Counted from the stretch's first letter, positions 8,372 through 16,680 are shown. The stretch is 48,471 bases of DNA from Enterovibrio nigricans DSM 22720 (GCF_900167155.1 NZ_FUXU01000031.1:1-48471), one strand, 5' to 3'. Numbers and translations are program-made. The notes: generated by a model from the letters alone, not told the origin.

Positions 8372-10458
8372 AATACCCCTATCAATGCGGCAATTCCCGC
8401 GAGTTGGAATAAGTCTGTGATCCCTTGTCGTATCTTCTCTGCCGTACTTTCTTCTTTGGTCGGAATGTAAATGGTGTCTCCTGCTCGAAGAACGGGTAAA
8501 TCTTGGAAGCGGGCGGTACGACTAAACTCGGAGAGGTTGAAAGTTTGTGCCTGATCCCTGCAACAAGACAGGTTGACCACGGTGATTTTCTCTACGTATG
8601 CATTGGCACTGGGCCCGCCGGCTTCAGCGAGCAAATCCAAAATGGTCATGTGGTCATCAAAGGTGTATCTACCGGGTTTATTGATCGCACCCAGCATACG
8701 CACAGTGACTTCTTTGGGGCGGTCTAACCAATTGGGGTTTTTCTCTGGAATATAGATAGTGTCCCCTGTTTTAACGTTTGGCAGTATGCTGGCGTCGCCC
8801 GTTTCGAAAAACAGTGCAAGATTTAGCTTAGAGACGCGTGCATGTTTTCCGTCTAAGTGTGTGACACGAATATTGTGAAGATCGGCGTTGGCGGTAGGGC
8901 CATCGGCTGCCGACAGGATATCCAAAAAGTGCATTTCATCGGTGAACTTGTAACGACCGGGAGCACCTACTTGACCGAAGACATAAATGGAGGAATCTGA
9001 GCTCTGTCGAATCCATTTTGCTTTGTTGTCGACAGGGTCGTCAGGCAGATCATGAACACGGATGGTTGTGCCTGCCAAAACTGGCGGTAATTCCGCGTCT
9101 GTTCGGGCTTCCCGAATGTGATTGTCTAAATTGAATAAATGCGTTTTGCTTTTAGTTGGACTGATTGGCGTGACCACTTCAATTTTGCTGGTGTCGGCAC
9201 GAGAGGTTGGGCCACCAACATGCGCAAGCAAGTCCAGCAATGACATTTCGTCAGACCACTCGACGCGACTGGGGCGGACAACTTCACCCAATACACGCAC
9301 GGCACGGTCGGGTGTGACCTTCAACCAAGACTTCTCATTTAGGTCGAGCTTTTCAGGGACGAAAATTGCGTCACCGGCTTCAACGGCCGGCATTGGGCTG
9401 TCCATCTTGCCTTCAGTGAAGAGCGTTAAGTCAAAAGGCAGCGTCGTGCCGTCTGCTTTAATAACCCGAATTTGTCGGCTTTCCGCAAATCGAGTTGGGC
9501 CTCCTGCGTTAGCGAGAGTCGCGTTGTCTTTACCTTCATATGCCCCGGGCTTGGCAACCTCACCCATGACATACACGGTGTTTGCGCCGGTTTTAATCTC
9601 TTCTTCTTGCTTGGGCACGAAAATGGTTGAGCCTTCAACGATGTTTGGCAGTAAACCTTCGTCTCCACTGTCGAGATAACGTTTAAGGTTGAACAGTTTT
9701 GGCTCGTTGCCTGAAATGACGCGAATTTGTTCCACGGCAGCATAGCGTGTCACGCCGCCTACGCGCATCAACAAATCGACGAGGTTGTTCTCTTCTTTCG
9801 CGGAAAAACTGCCGGGCCGAATAACTTCGCCAAACACTTTTATGGCTTTGCGATCTTCTGCTGCGTCACCGGAATCAGCCAGTTTTGACGGGTCGAAATT
9901 CTGCTCCACGTTACCAATCATCGGGGAGGCTGGTACAAACAGCGTGTCCAAAGACTGTAATGTGGGCAACAAGCTGTCATCGCCAGTGTCCAGAAATTTC
10001 TTGTAGTCAAAGGTAAGTACGTCGCCATCGCGTCGAAGCTGCATTTTGTCGAGTTGCGCACCTGAACGCAGCCCACCTGCTGCGTACAGTGCCATTTGAA
10101 TAGATGCATTGCGCTGCAAGGTAAATTCACCCGGTTCGGCGACATAGCCCTGAATCAACACTAATAGCTGTCGTTTACTGACGAACACTTGTAAGGCAGA
10201 AAGGTCGCGGATCACGGATCCCAGTGTTTCTCTGACCGCCACTGCCAACTGTTCTTCTGTCATGCCTTTCGCTTGAATCATGCCAACTTCTGGCAAGGTT
10301 AATCGCCCTTGTCGATCAATCTGAAACTCTTTGTTCAAGGAGACTTCGCCAGGGAGCATGATGGCGATTTGGTCGCCGACCTGAGCGCGGTACTCTTCTG
10401 CTTGGCTAAAAGCTGAAACAAATAAAAGGAGTAAGATAGCAATAAGCAATTTCTGCAT
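8368..10458 (-). CDS. sypC: SypC: polysaccharide export protein with repeated SLBB domains
   Basis: This 696-residue secreted protein has a signal peptide (1-20, cut after SQA). A polysaccharide-export (Wza-type) domain begins at EEYRAQVGDQIAIMLPGE. A series of SLBB units follows, each with the pattern GxVxxPGxY...LLDLLxxAGGPTxxA. I count about six: GYVAEPGEF, GEVIRPGSF, GEVAKPGAY, GEVVRPSRV, GQVGAPGRY and GAINKPGRY. Ordinary Wza-like proteins have two or three and about 380 residues, so this one is nearly twice as long. A hydrophobic C-terminal segment (LFQLAGIAALIGVL) could be the outer-membrane or anchoring helix. The start overlaps the sypB stop (TAATG) with an AGGAGG site inside sypB, so the pair is translationally coupled. 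Confidence 0.85.
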   Translation of the reverse strand: MQKLLIAILLLLFVSAFSQAEEYRAQVGDQIAIMLPGEVSLNKEFQIDRQGRLTLPEVGMIQAKGMTEEQLAVAVRETLGSVIRDLSALQVFVSKRQLLVLIQGYVAEPGEFTLQRNASIQMALYAAGGLRSGAQLDKMQLRRDGDVLTFDYKKFLDTGDDSLLPTLQSLDTLFVPASPMIGNVEQNFDPSKLADSGDAAEDRKAIKVFGEVIRPGSFSAKEENNLVDLLMRVGGVTRYAAVEQIRVISGNEPKLFNLKRYLDSGDEGLLPNIVEGSTIFVPKQEEEIKTGANTVYVMGEVAKPGAYEGKDNATLANAGGPTRFAESRQIRVIKADGTTLPFDLTLFTEGKMDSPMPAVEAGDAIFVPEKLDLNEKSWLKVTPDRAVRVLGEVVRPSRVEWSDEMSLLDLLAHVGGPTSRADTSKIEVVTPISPTKSKTHLFNLDNHIREARTDAELPPVLAGTTIRVHDLPDDPVDNKAKWIRQSSDSSIYVFGQVGAPGRYKFTDEMHFLDILSAADGPTANADLHNIRVTHLDGKHARVSKLNLALFFETGDASILPNVKTGDTIYIPEKNPNWLDRPKEVTVRMLGAINKPGRYTFDDHMTILDLLAEAGGPSANAYVEKITVVNLSCCRDQAQTFNLSEFSRTARFQDLPVLRAGDTIYIPTKEESTAEKIRQGITDLFQLAGIAALIGVL

Positions 10459-11270
10459 TATCGACCTCCTAATAACATCTCAGTTTGTTTCGAGCCGGCG
10501 ACTTCGACCAGTTCAACCGACACTCTTCGATTGACCAATCGAACTTCTGGCGCATTTCCTTCAAACAGCGGATCACTGGAGCCTACAGCCGCAACGCTGA
10601 TCCGTGCGGGTACAATGCCGAATATCTGTAAATAGCGTTTAACTTGATTTGCGCGCGCTAATGACAGTGTTTTATTCGCCGCCGAATTACCGATGGAATC
10701 GGCGTGTCCGGTGATTTTTAGATGGTATTCGGGAAGATCTCGCAGTAGGTGAGATGCCTCAGCAAGGTGTCCCATGTACTTTGGGTTGACTTCAGGCGAG
10801 TTGAAGGCGAATTGGTTGTCTGCGTTTAGCAACCCATAGATCTTTGCTATGAGCTCGCGGGTCGCATTTTCATTTTGCCCCGGAATAACACAAGCACGGC
10901 TGTCTATCACAGCATCAAGCTGTTTTTCGAGCCTTTCAAGCGCTTCTCGTTGAATGATGATGTCGTTAGCAGCATCAAACTCTAGGCCACCAATGAACTC
11001 ACGAACGATGCGATCTTGCATTTTCCTCGCTTGAACAACCGAGGCAGGGAAGCAAAGTTCGGCGCCTTCAAGTACAAGGATATCCAAGTGGCGTGCTGCG
11101 AGTTCCCATTCGAACCGTAAGCCATGTTCTGGCCCTAAGGGCTGGTCGGGCAATACGGGAGGTAAAGAAGCGTAGTGGTGTTCCGCCATGCCACCTTGGC
11201 CATGGTCTGGAAACATTGAGCATCCCGATAAAACTACAATCGGAAGAATAAGCGTGAGCAATTGTTTCAT
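10458..11270 (-). CDS. sypB: SypB: OmpA-family lipoprotein
   Basis: The 270-residue product has a lipoprotein signal (lipobox LSGC, Cys17). After a helical middle region there is a C-terminal OmpA/MotB peptidoglycan-binding domain (about 170-260) with ITGHADSIGN, LSLARANQVKRYL and NRRVSVEL. It probably anchors the export complex between the outer membrane and the cell wall. A GGGGGAAGG site precedes the ATG. It lies 27 bases after sypA and overlaps sypC. The match to SypB is by domain and gene order. Confidence 0.85.
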   Translation of the reverse strand: MKQLLTLILPIVVLSGCSMFPDHGQGGMAEHHYASLPPVLPDQPLGPEHGLRFEWELAARHLDILVLEGAELCFPASVVQARKMQDRIVREFIGGLEFDAANDIIIQREALERLEKQLDAVIDSRACVIPGQNENATRELIAKIYGLLNADNQFAFNSPEVNPKYMGHLAEASHLLRDLPEYHLKITGHADSIGNSAANKTLSLARANQVKRYLQIFGIVPARISVAAVGSSDPLFEGNAPEVRLVNRRVSVELVEVAGSKQTEMLLGGR

Positions 11271-11297
11271 GCCTTCCCCCTTTGATTGGATCCGTGT

Positions 11298-11624
11298 TTA
11301 ACCGGTAGATTGGGCGGAATCTACGGGAATTGCGCTGTCGATGCGAAGCAACCGTATGATTTCCATGGGTTGTCCGTGAACCTCTATCAAAGAAAGCGAT
11401 TTACCTTTAGCTTTAAGGCGTTTGAAGAGAAAAACGATTGCACCAATCCCCGAACTATCGAGGAAATCGACGCCTGCCAGGCTTATCGTGGTGTCTTGTA
11501 ATGTTTCATTGTTGACGAGGTGGTCAAACTCGGGCTGCAGTTCTGTACAACCCTGAGAATCCATATCCCCATTGATGCGAATGAGCTGGGAACCATCTTC
11601 TTGTTTGATCGTTTCTATTTGCAT
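11298..11624 (-). CDS. sypA: SypA: STAS-domain anti-anti-sigma-like regulator
   Basis: A 108-residue single STAS domain with the phosphorylatable serine in FLDSSGIGAI (Ser58, or Ser57). In V. fischeri, SypA is phosphorylated by the SypE kinase domain and dephosphorylated by its phosphatase domain, and the unphosphorylated form promotes biofilm. I chose the ATG at 11624 over the upstream ATG at 11657. It has a GGGGAGG site 8 bases before it. The sigma54 promoter at 11660-11675 would start transcription near 11649, downstream of the longer start. It is the first gene of the operon. Confidence 0.9.
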   Translation of the reverse strand: MQIETIKQEDGSQLIRINGDMDSQGCTELQPEFDHLVNNETLQDTTISLAGVDFLDSSGIGAIVFLFKRLKAKGKSLSLIEVHGQPMEIIRLLRIDSAIPVDSAQSTG

Positions 11625-11659
11625 GGTTTTTGCCTCCCCTGTATGGATACACGACATAA

Positions 11660-11675
11660 AGCTAAAAGCGTGCCA
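11660..11675 (-). promoter_or_regulatory. Sigma54 promoter of the sypABCDE(FG) operon
   Basis: The minus strand reads TGGCACGCTTTTAGCT. The -24 element TGGCACG is perfect and the -12 GC is at the required spacing, with one departure from TTGCT. Predicted start of transcription is near 11649, about 25 bases before the sypA ATG. Confidence 0.85.
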
Positions 11676-11735
11676 TTTAGTTAAAAGTTAACGATAACAA
11701 CTACTTATTGTTTGCCGTGACAGAGTTATAGGCGG

Positions 11736-11766
11736 TTTTCTCAATTTGACTATGATTTTGAGAAAA
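11736..11766 (-). promoter_or_regulatory. Putative SypG enhancer: inverted repeat upstream of sypA
   Basis: TTTTCTCAA (11736-11744) and TTGAGAAAA (11758-11766) form a perfect 9-bp inverted repeat separated by 13 bases, centred about 100 bases upstream of the sypA transcription start. The left arm with its flank (11736-11750) is the 15-mer also found before the epimerase gene. Position and symmetry fit a dimeric enhancer-binding protein. Confidence 0.65.
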
Positions 11767-11795
11767 TAAACCGTACTGCTGAACGCTATCATGTG

Positions 11796-11824
11796 AGCAG
11801 CTAACACATTGAATGTTAGCTGCT
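11796..11824 (-). terminator. Hairpin downstream of the aldehyde dehydrogenase gene
   Basis: A perfect 11-bp stem AGCAGCTAACA/TGTTAGCTGCT with a 7-base loop lies just past the dehydrogenase stop. It has no good U tract on the minus strand, so it may be a weak or Rho-assisted terminator, or an RNA-stabilising hairpin. Confidence 0.5.
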
Positions 11825-11830
11825 TATTGC

Positions 11831-13237
11831 TTAAAGGCTCGGACTTTTAAAAACGAGCATTTTGTCTCTGGTCATTTCGTGCATGGAATACTGAATTCCC
11901 CCTAAGCCAATGCCCGATGCATCTCTGCCACCAAATGGCATCCAATCGACACGAAACGCGGTATGGTCGTTGACCATCACTGCCGTGGCATTCAATTGTT
12001 GCGTCACGTTCAGGGCATCTTCGAGATCATTCGTAAACACCGATGCTTGGAAGGCGAATGGCAGTCCGTTTGCGCGGTCAATGGCATCTTGTTTGTCGGC
12101 GTATGAATAGACGCAAATCACAGGGCCAAAGATTTCACGCTGAGAAACGAGTGCATCTTCGGGGGGATTGAGAAGAACGGTCGGGGCAAAACAGGTTTCA
12201 GACAGTCGTTTGCCTCCACACAGGACTTCAGCGCCGGCATCAACGGCTTGTTTTACCCATTCTTCTACACGGTCCACTTCCCGAGGCAAAATCAACGGGC
12301 CAACCTCTGTGTTTGGATCGAGCGGATCGCCTACGGTCATTTTCTCGCCTTCGGCAGCGAGTTTAACCGCCAGTTCTCGACAGAAGCCTTGTTGTGCATA
12401 AATGCGTTGAACGGAAACACACACCTGACCTGCATGGTAGAAACCGCCTTTTGCTAATACGGGAGCAATTTCATCGATATGCGCGCTGCTGTCTACGATG
12501 ACAGGGGCTGCGCCGCCATGCTCTAGTGCGCAACGTGTACCGGGTGCGAGTTGGGAGCGGAGCATCCAACCGACGTTGGCAGAACCAATGAACGACAGAA
12601 AATTCACTCTGGCGTCAGAGACCAGTTTGCTGGCCGCGTCATTTTCACAGACAACAGCCTGACACCAGCCTTTCGGAAGGCCTGCTTCGTGCAGTATTTC
12701 GACTAGACGAAGACAAGAAAGTGGAGTGGTGAGTGCAGGTTTAATAATCACAGGACAACCAACGGCAATCGCAGGGATAACCTGATGCACAATAAGATTT
12801 AACGGGTGATTAAACGCACTGATGGAAGAGACAACCCCAATGGGTTCGCGAATTGTAAACGCGAGTCGATTAACCGACGCGGCGGTTTGTCCCATTGGGA
12901 TCTGTTCGCCTTTTATCTGAGGAATGTGCACAATCGCAAGCTTAACGCCATTTATTGCGCGTAAAACTTCAACTTTTGAATCAATATACGGTTTGCCACC
13001 TTCTTCCGCAGCCAGCTGGGTCAGAGCCTCTACCTGAGAAGACATGATCTCAATAGTGCGTTCGAGAATCTCTATTCGCCGATGGGGCGGCATCCATGCA
13101 CTGCGGTCGAGAAACAGTGAGTGTGCAGTAGCAAGCGCCGATTCAACATCGGCCTCACTTTGCATCAACACACTGCGGATCAGCCCACCGTCATACGGAC
13201 GATATACATTTAGTTCAGACATGTTCGCTTCATCCAA
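11831..13237 (-). CDS. NAD(P)-dependent aldehyde dehydrogenase
   Basis: This 468-residue member of the aldehyde dehydrogenase superfamily oxidises an aldehyde to an acid with NAD(P). Motifs in order are the ISAFNHPLNL and IIKPA cofactor region, FIGSANVGW, the general base in LEHGGAAPV, the catalytic Cys in HAGQVCVSVQR, and EIFGPV near the C-terminus. A second ATG at 13222 (MSELNVYRP) is a possible start and would remove the 8-base overlap with the upstream gene; neither start has a strong ribosome site. It is co-transcribed with the thiamine-diphosphate enzyme at 13230-14867, whose product may be related to its substrate. The substrate is not deducible. Confidence 0.85.
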   Translation of the reverse strand: MDEANMSELNVYRPYDGGLIRSVLMQSEADVESALATAHSLFLDRSAWMPPHRRIEILERTIEIMSSQVEALTQLAAEEGGKPYIDSKVEVLRAINGVKLAIVHIPQIKGEQIPMGQTAASVNRLAFTIREPIGVVSSISAFNHPLNLIVHQVIPAIAVGCPVIIKPALTTPLSCLRLVEILHEAGLPKGWCQAVVCENDAASKLVSDARVNFLSFIGSANVGWMLRSQLAPGTRCALEHGGAAPVIVDSSAHIDEIAPVLAKGGFYHAGQVCVSVQRIYAQQGFCRELAVKLAAEGEKMTVGDPLDPNTEVGPLILPREVDRVEEWVKQAVDAGAEVLCGGKRLSETCFAPTVLLNPPEDALVSQREIFGPVICVYSYADKQDAIDRANGLPFAFQASVFTNDLEDALNVTQQLNATAVMVNDHTAFRVDWMPFGGRDASGIGLGGIQYSMHEMTRDKMLVFKSPSL

Positions 13238-14867
13238 TAGAACGACTTTCTTTAATCAACACATTCAAAATGGAATGGTTAAGTGAATAGTCAACAGGAA
13301 GGTCAATGAGATGCACGCCTTTGGTGTTCAGCGCGTGCTTCAAAATAGATTGAAACTCGTCATGACTATCTGGACGATGACCAATAGCACCGAAACTGTT
13401 GGCGTACTTCACAAAGTCTGGGTTATTGAAATCGAGGCCAAAATTGTCAAAGCCCATGCCTTCCTGTTTCCACTTGATCATGCCGTACGCGCTGTCGTTA
13501 AGAATAATGACAACCATGTCCAGTCCCATGCGGACGGCAAGTTCCAACTCCTGAGAGTTCATAAGGAAGCCGCCATCGCCATTGACAGATACGACCTTCT
13601 TGTCAGGATTTAGCTGTTTGGCGGCCATGGCTGACGGTAAGCCCGCCCCCATTGTGGCAAGTGCGTTATCGAGCAACAGGGTGTTATTGGAATGGCACTG
13701 ATAGTTACGAGCAAACCAAATTTTGTACACGCCGTTATCCAGAGTGACAATATCTTCATCATCGAGCTCGTCGCGAAGGATTTTAACAAGACGCTGAGGA
13801 AGAATAGGGAAGCGGCGATCTTCAAAATATTTGGTTGTACGTTCGTCAACATTGGCTTTGACTTTGCCAAAGAAGGTCATGTCTTGTTCAAGTTTGCCGA
13901 CCTTATCAGTCAGGCGGCTTACCGAAGAACAAATATCACCAACGACATTGATTTGGGGGAAGTAAACTTCATCGGTGCGGGCAGCGAAGAAGTTAACATG
14001 AATCACTTTGGTGCCATCCTTTTCCATAAAGAATGGCGGCTTCTCGATCACATCATGCCCCACATTGATGATCACATCCGCACGCTCGATGGCGCAGTGG
14101 AGAAAGTCATGGCTTGAAAGGGCTGCGGTACCGATAAAACGCTCATGTCGTTCATCGATGACGCCTTTCCCCATTTGAGTATTAAAGAAATAGATACCCG
14201 TTTTATCAACAAAATCGCGCAGTGCTTTGCTCGAACGCTTACGGTTTGCCCCAGCACCGATTAATAGCAACGGCATTTTAGCGTTTTTGATCATTTCCGC
14301 GGCTTGCTCTAAGCAGAGATCGTTAGCATCTGGGCGGCGATGGGAGACAACATCAAAAATGGATGCGCCAGAATCTTCTTCCGCGATGTCTTCGGGTAGT
14401 TCTAAATACCCCGCACCGGGCCGCTCTTCAGAACAGACGCGAAATGCCTCTCTCACCATTGCTGGAACGTTGTTGCCATCAACGACCTGTTCAGAATACT
14501 TAGTGATGGGCTTCATTAGGTTGACGACATCGACAATCTGGAATCGGCCTTGCTTGCTTTTACGAATAGGCTTTTGACCGCCGAGCATCACCATGGGCAT
14601 GGCACCTAATTGTGCATAGGCTGCTGCAGTAACAAAGTTAGTTGCGCCAGGCCCCAAGGTGGAGAGACAGACACCGGGTTTACCCGTGAGTCGGCCGTAG
14701 GTTGCAGCCATAAAGCCCGCGGCTTGCTCATGGCGCGTTAATATGAGCTCAATGGGGGAGTCTTTGAGTGAATTGAGGAAATCCAGATTTTCTTCACCTG
14801 GAATGCCGTAAATGTATTCGACACCTTCATTTTCGAGTGCTTTGACAAATAAATCTGATGTTTTCAT
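13230..14867 (-). CDS. Acetolactate synthase-like thiamine diphosphate enzyme (catabolic AlsS type)
   Basis: The 545 residues have the three-domain layout of the acetohydroxyacid synthase family. The N-terminal catalytic glutamate is in TRHEQAAGFMAA and the oxyanion/PP region contains STLGPGATNF. A C-terminal thiamine diphosphate/Mg motif starts GDGGFLMNSQELE and ends ILND. Length and the RHEQ motif resemble the FAD-independent catabolic AlsS/BudB group, which condenses two pyruvates to acetolactate. No acetolactate decarboxylase lies beside it; instead an aldehyde dehydrogenase overlaps its end. That makes a different carboligation or decarboxylation role possible, so I give no symbol. Confidence 0.75.
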   Translation of the reverse strand: MKTSDLFVKALENEGVEYIYGIPGEENLDFLNSLKDSPIELILTRHEQAAGFMAATYGRLTGKPGVCLSTLGPGATNFVTAAAYAQLGAMPMVMLGGQKPIRKSKQGRFQIVDVVNLMKPITKYSEQVVDGNNVPAMVREAFRVCSEERPGAGYLELPEDIAEEDSGASIFDVVSHRRPDANDLCLEQAAEMIKNAKMPLLLIGAGANRKRSSKALRDFVDKTGIYFFNTQMGKGVIDERHERFIGTAALSSHDFLHCAIERADVIINVGHDVIEKPPFFMEKDGTKVIHVNFFAARTDEVYFPQINVVGDICSSVSRLTDKVGKLEQDMTFFGKVKANVDERTTKYFEDRRFPILPQRLVKILRDELDDEDIVTLDNGVYKIWFARNYQCHSNNTLLLDNALATMGAGLPSAMAAKQLNPDKKVVSVNGDGGFLMNSQELELAVRMGLDMVVIILNDSAYGMIKWKQEGMGFDNFGLDFNNPDFVKYANSFGAIGHRPDSHDEFQSILKHALNTKGVHLIDLPVDYSLNHSILNVLIKESRSIG

Positions 14868-15308
14868 CGCTATCTCTCATGTCTCGTAACCGTTTCACAT
14901 TCCTGTACGTAATGAGAGAGAGATAAAACCCTTAACCGCACTCTAAAGAGTGGGGATAAGCGTGTTGACTCTTAGATAAGACAACTGCTTATTTCTCAAT
15001 AACGCAAGGCATCACGTTCAGTGTAGTCACAGACAGAGAAAACTGACTAAAAAGCGGGTGCTTATGGTTCGATTTGTGCGGGAAATGAGCCTTATGCAGT
15101 CTTTCGTCTAAAGGGTGTTGCGGTTGTTGAAATTTATAATCTGGGTGTTGAGTTGCTTATTAGCGAGATTTCATGCGAAATTTTTGTTGGATTTAACATC
15201 ACATAGGATGAATTTAAATCGTTCAAACAGAGGGTTGAACAATGATTGCGCAGTTGAACGATTTTGGCTTTACAGCAAGTTCGTACATCACTATTATGGC
15301 GGCCGTAC
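14868..15308. other. Intergenic region upstream of the acetolactate synthase-like gene and tRNA-Ser
   Basis: No gene is visible in these 441 bases. ATCTCTCAT (14872-14880) faces ATGAGAGA (14912-14919), an imperfect inverted repeat just upstream of the synthase gene that could be an operator or leader hairpin. The right end carries the tRNA promoter. Confidence 0.4.
15269..15297 (+). promoter_or_regulatory. Sigma70 promoter of tRNA-Ser
   Basis: TTTACA (15269-15274), 17 bases, TATTAT (15292-15297), followed by a GC-rich discriminator (ggcggcc) typical of stringently controlled stable RNA genes. The mature tRNA begins 11 bases after the -10 box. Confidence 0.7.
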
Positions 15309-15399
15309 GGAGGGATGGCTGAGTGGTTGAAAGCACCGGTCTTGAAAACCGGCGTGCGTTTATAGCGCACCTAGGGTTCAAATCCCTATCCCTCCGCCA
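15309..15399 (+). tRNA. tRNA-Ser (anticodon UGA)
   Basis: The acceptor stem GGAGGGA pairs with TCCCTCC. The anticodon loop CTTGAAA (15341-15347) holds TGA at 15343-15345, so it reads UCA (and other UCN by wobble). A long variable arm (gcgtgcgtttatagcgcac) marks a class II serine tRNA. The T loop is GGTTCAAATCC and CCA is encoded at 15397-15399. It is a common integration site, and accessory-looking DNA follows it. Confidence 0.97.
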
Positions 15400-15409
15400 A
15401 ATTAGATTA

Positions 15410-15434
15410 AGCCCGCTCACTGAGCGGGCTTTTT
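15410..15434 (+). terminator. Intrinsic terminator of tRNA-Ser
   Basis: AGCCCGCTC/GAGCGGGCT 9-bp stem with a 3-base loop, then TTTTT. It lies 11 bases after the CCA end. Confidence 0.9.
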
Positions 15435-15636
15435 CGTATCTGGAATATGCCATAAAAGGATAGGGTGAAGAACCCTAGACAGGGTTCAGCCGAGCGTAGC
15501 TTCTTTTATAGCTGCGCTGAATCCGGCACTGTTCTCTAAGCCTTGTTCAAACGACGGTTAAACCGTTAATGCTTCGAAGTGAGTTAGCGTTTTCAACATT
15601 TGAGTATTTGAGTCGTCCCCCCTTTGGCTAAATTTA

Positions 15637-15990
15637 AGCTTTGTTGCAAAGTTACAGCTAAACACAATATGTTGTAGCCGTACGGTTTTGATAATCTACT
15701 ATAATTGTGGTAAAAGTTTTTTTCAACGGAGCCCGAGTGAAGTATTTAAATGGCCGGATAGATTTATAGCACGATAAACTCAAGCGGTTATCAATATGGC
15801 TAGGGGATTTCAATCAAAACACACGGCTTACGCCACCTTAAAAGGATTTGAAATCATGCGAATGTTTAGAAAGAGACAATTGGATTTGTGACTCTGGGGA
15901 AGAATCATTACAGGGGACGTACGTTTTATTGAAAGCCGTTTTACTCTGAAATTCAAGAAATGGCAGTATTTCTATACCTCTCGGAAAATT
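15637..15990 (+). mobile_element. Decayed IS6-family insertion sequence (inverted repeat plus transposase tail)
   Basis: At 15639 the sequence GCTTTGTTGCAAAG resembles the IS6/IS26-type terminal repeat (GGCACTGTTGCAAA). From about 15731 the + strand encodes a broken transposase end: VKYLNGRIDL, stop, HDKLKRL, a frame change near 15793, then HTAYATLKGFEIMRMFRK, stop, and GDVRFIESRF. The NxIExDHxxxKxR, TLKGxExMRMxxK and GExxFIE blocks are the conserved C-terminal region of IS6-family transposases. Stops and a frameshift make it inactive. Only about 80 bases separate the repeat from the tail, so the middle has been deleted. Confidence 0.75.
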
Positions 15991-16089
15991 TCGTAATGAA
16001 GCCCAAATGACCACCAGCCAACTTTATATCCTTTACAAAAACATTAACAATAAAGCAAGGTGGTTTTATTCGCGCTCAAAGGCTGACTT

Positions 16090-16128
16090 CCCTTGAAGGT
16101 AAGGATTGAATTTTCATGCCTTCAAGGG
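16090..16128 (-). terminator. Hairpin downstream of the 176-residue orphan gene
   Basis: CCCTTGAAGG (16090-16099) and CCTTCAAGGG (16119-16128) make a perfect 10-bp stem with a 19-base loop, 22 bases past the stop codon at 16150. There is no strong U run, so it is a weak terminator call. Confidence 0.4.
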
Positions 16129-16149
16129 TAGTTGTAGAAGGTTAATTGT

Positions 16150-16680
16150 TTAAATACTGTTATATGTAATATCTTCAGGACCTAAATTGTTAAGTGCATT
16201 CCATCGAATTTCACTAAAGCAAAATGCAGCTATAATCACATCAAAATCTCTAAAGTCCTGACTAATCTTTCCTTTTAGCATAGCATCATCAACTTCAGCG
16301 GTACTATAACTATCAATATCTAATGCATTAACAGCACTGACTTTAAGCTTTGGAGCTTCTTTTGCAATTGAAGCTGCATCCTCCATTAAAAAGGCCTTCT
16401 CCTTAAGTTTACTAATTTCACTAGCTGTTCTTCCCCAACAATCGCCATGAGAACCAGTTAGGATTAAAACCTTGTCATTTTTTTTGATTAGAGGGAAAAT
16501 TTTGTTAACTACTGCTTTACCAGAAACAGGACCAGAACCTGTATAAATAGTTACTTTACGACCATTTTGAGTGATTTTATGATATCCCCACTGATTTGTC
16601 TTTCTCGCCATTAATCTTAGATAAACTGTGGTTCGATCAGTAAAATCTTTTTCTGTGAAAAAAGACTTCATACTTTGCAC
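16150..16680 (-). CDS. Hypothetical protein, 176 residues, unknown family
   Basis: I do not recognise this protein. It has no signal peptide or membrane segment. The N-terminal half is basic (LRLMARKTNQWGYHKITQNGRKVTIYTG). The centre is an alternating alpha/beta stretch with KVLILTGSHGDCWGRTAS, which looks like a strand-loop-helix nucleotide- or ligand-binding element. The second half has strands ending in FDVIIAAFCFSEIRWNAL. The overall impression is a small Rossmann-like fold. Base composition is clearly more AT-rich than the flanking syp and iol genes, and it sits alone in the tRNA-adjacent patch between two IS remnants, which suggests horizontal origin. No co-transcribed partner is visible. 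Confidence 0.6.
   Translation of the reverse strand: MQSMKSFFTEKDFTDRTTVYLRLMARKTNQWGYHKITQNGRKVTIYTGSGPVSGKAVVNKIFPLIKKNDKVLILTGSHGDCWGRTASEISKLKEKAFLMEDAASIAKEAPKLKVSAVNALDIDSYSTAEVDDAMLKGKISQDFRDFDVIIAAFCFSEIRWNALNNLGPEDITYNSI

Larger units (their letters stand above)
15435..16149. other. Gene-poor stretch with an IS6 remnant, downstream of tRNA-Ser
   Basis: About 715 bases without an intact gene. It holds an imperfect hairpin at 15482-15524 (GGTTCAGC against GCTGAATCC), the IS6-family remnant at 15637-15990, and the 10-bp stem at 16090-16128. I saw no second copy of the tRNA 3' end that would mark an attachment site. Confidence 0.5.

Noticed and set aside
9122-9679. A 185-residue + strand frame inside sypC
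   Set aside because: It is the antisense shadow of the repeated SLBB coding sequence; sypC has clear domains and coupling to its neighbours.
13230-14867. Sulfoacetaldehyde acetyltransferase (Xsc) as identity of the thiamine enzyme
   Set aside because: Xsc is about 600 residues and usually sits with pta and taurine genes; the length and context here fit the AlsS-like group better.
15115-15453. Open frames on both strands covering tRNA-Ser
   Set aside because: They run through the tRNA gene and its promoter or terminator and show no protein-like features.
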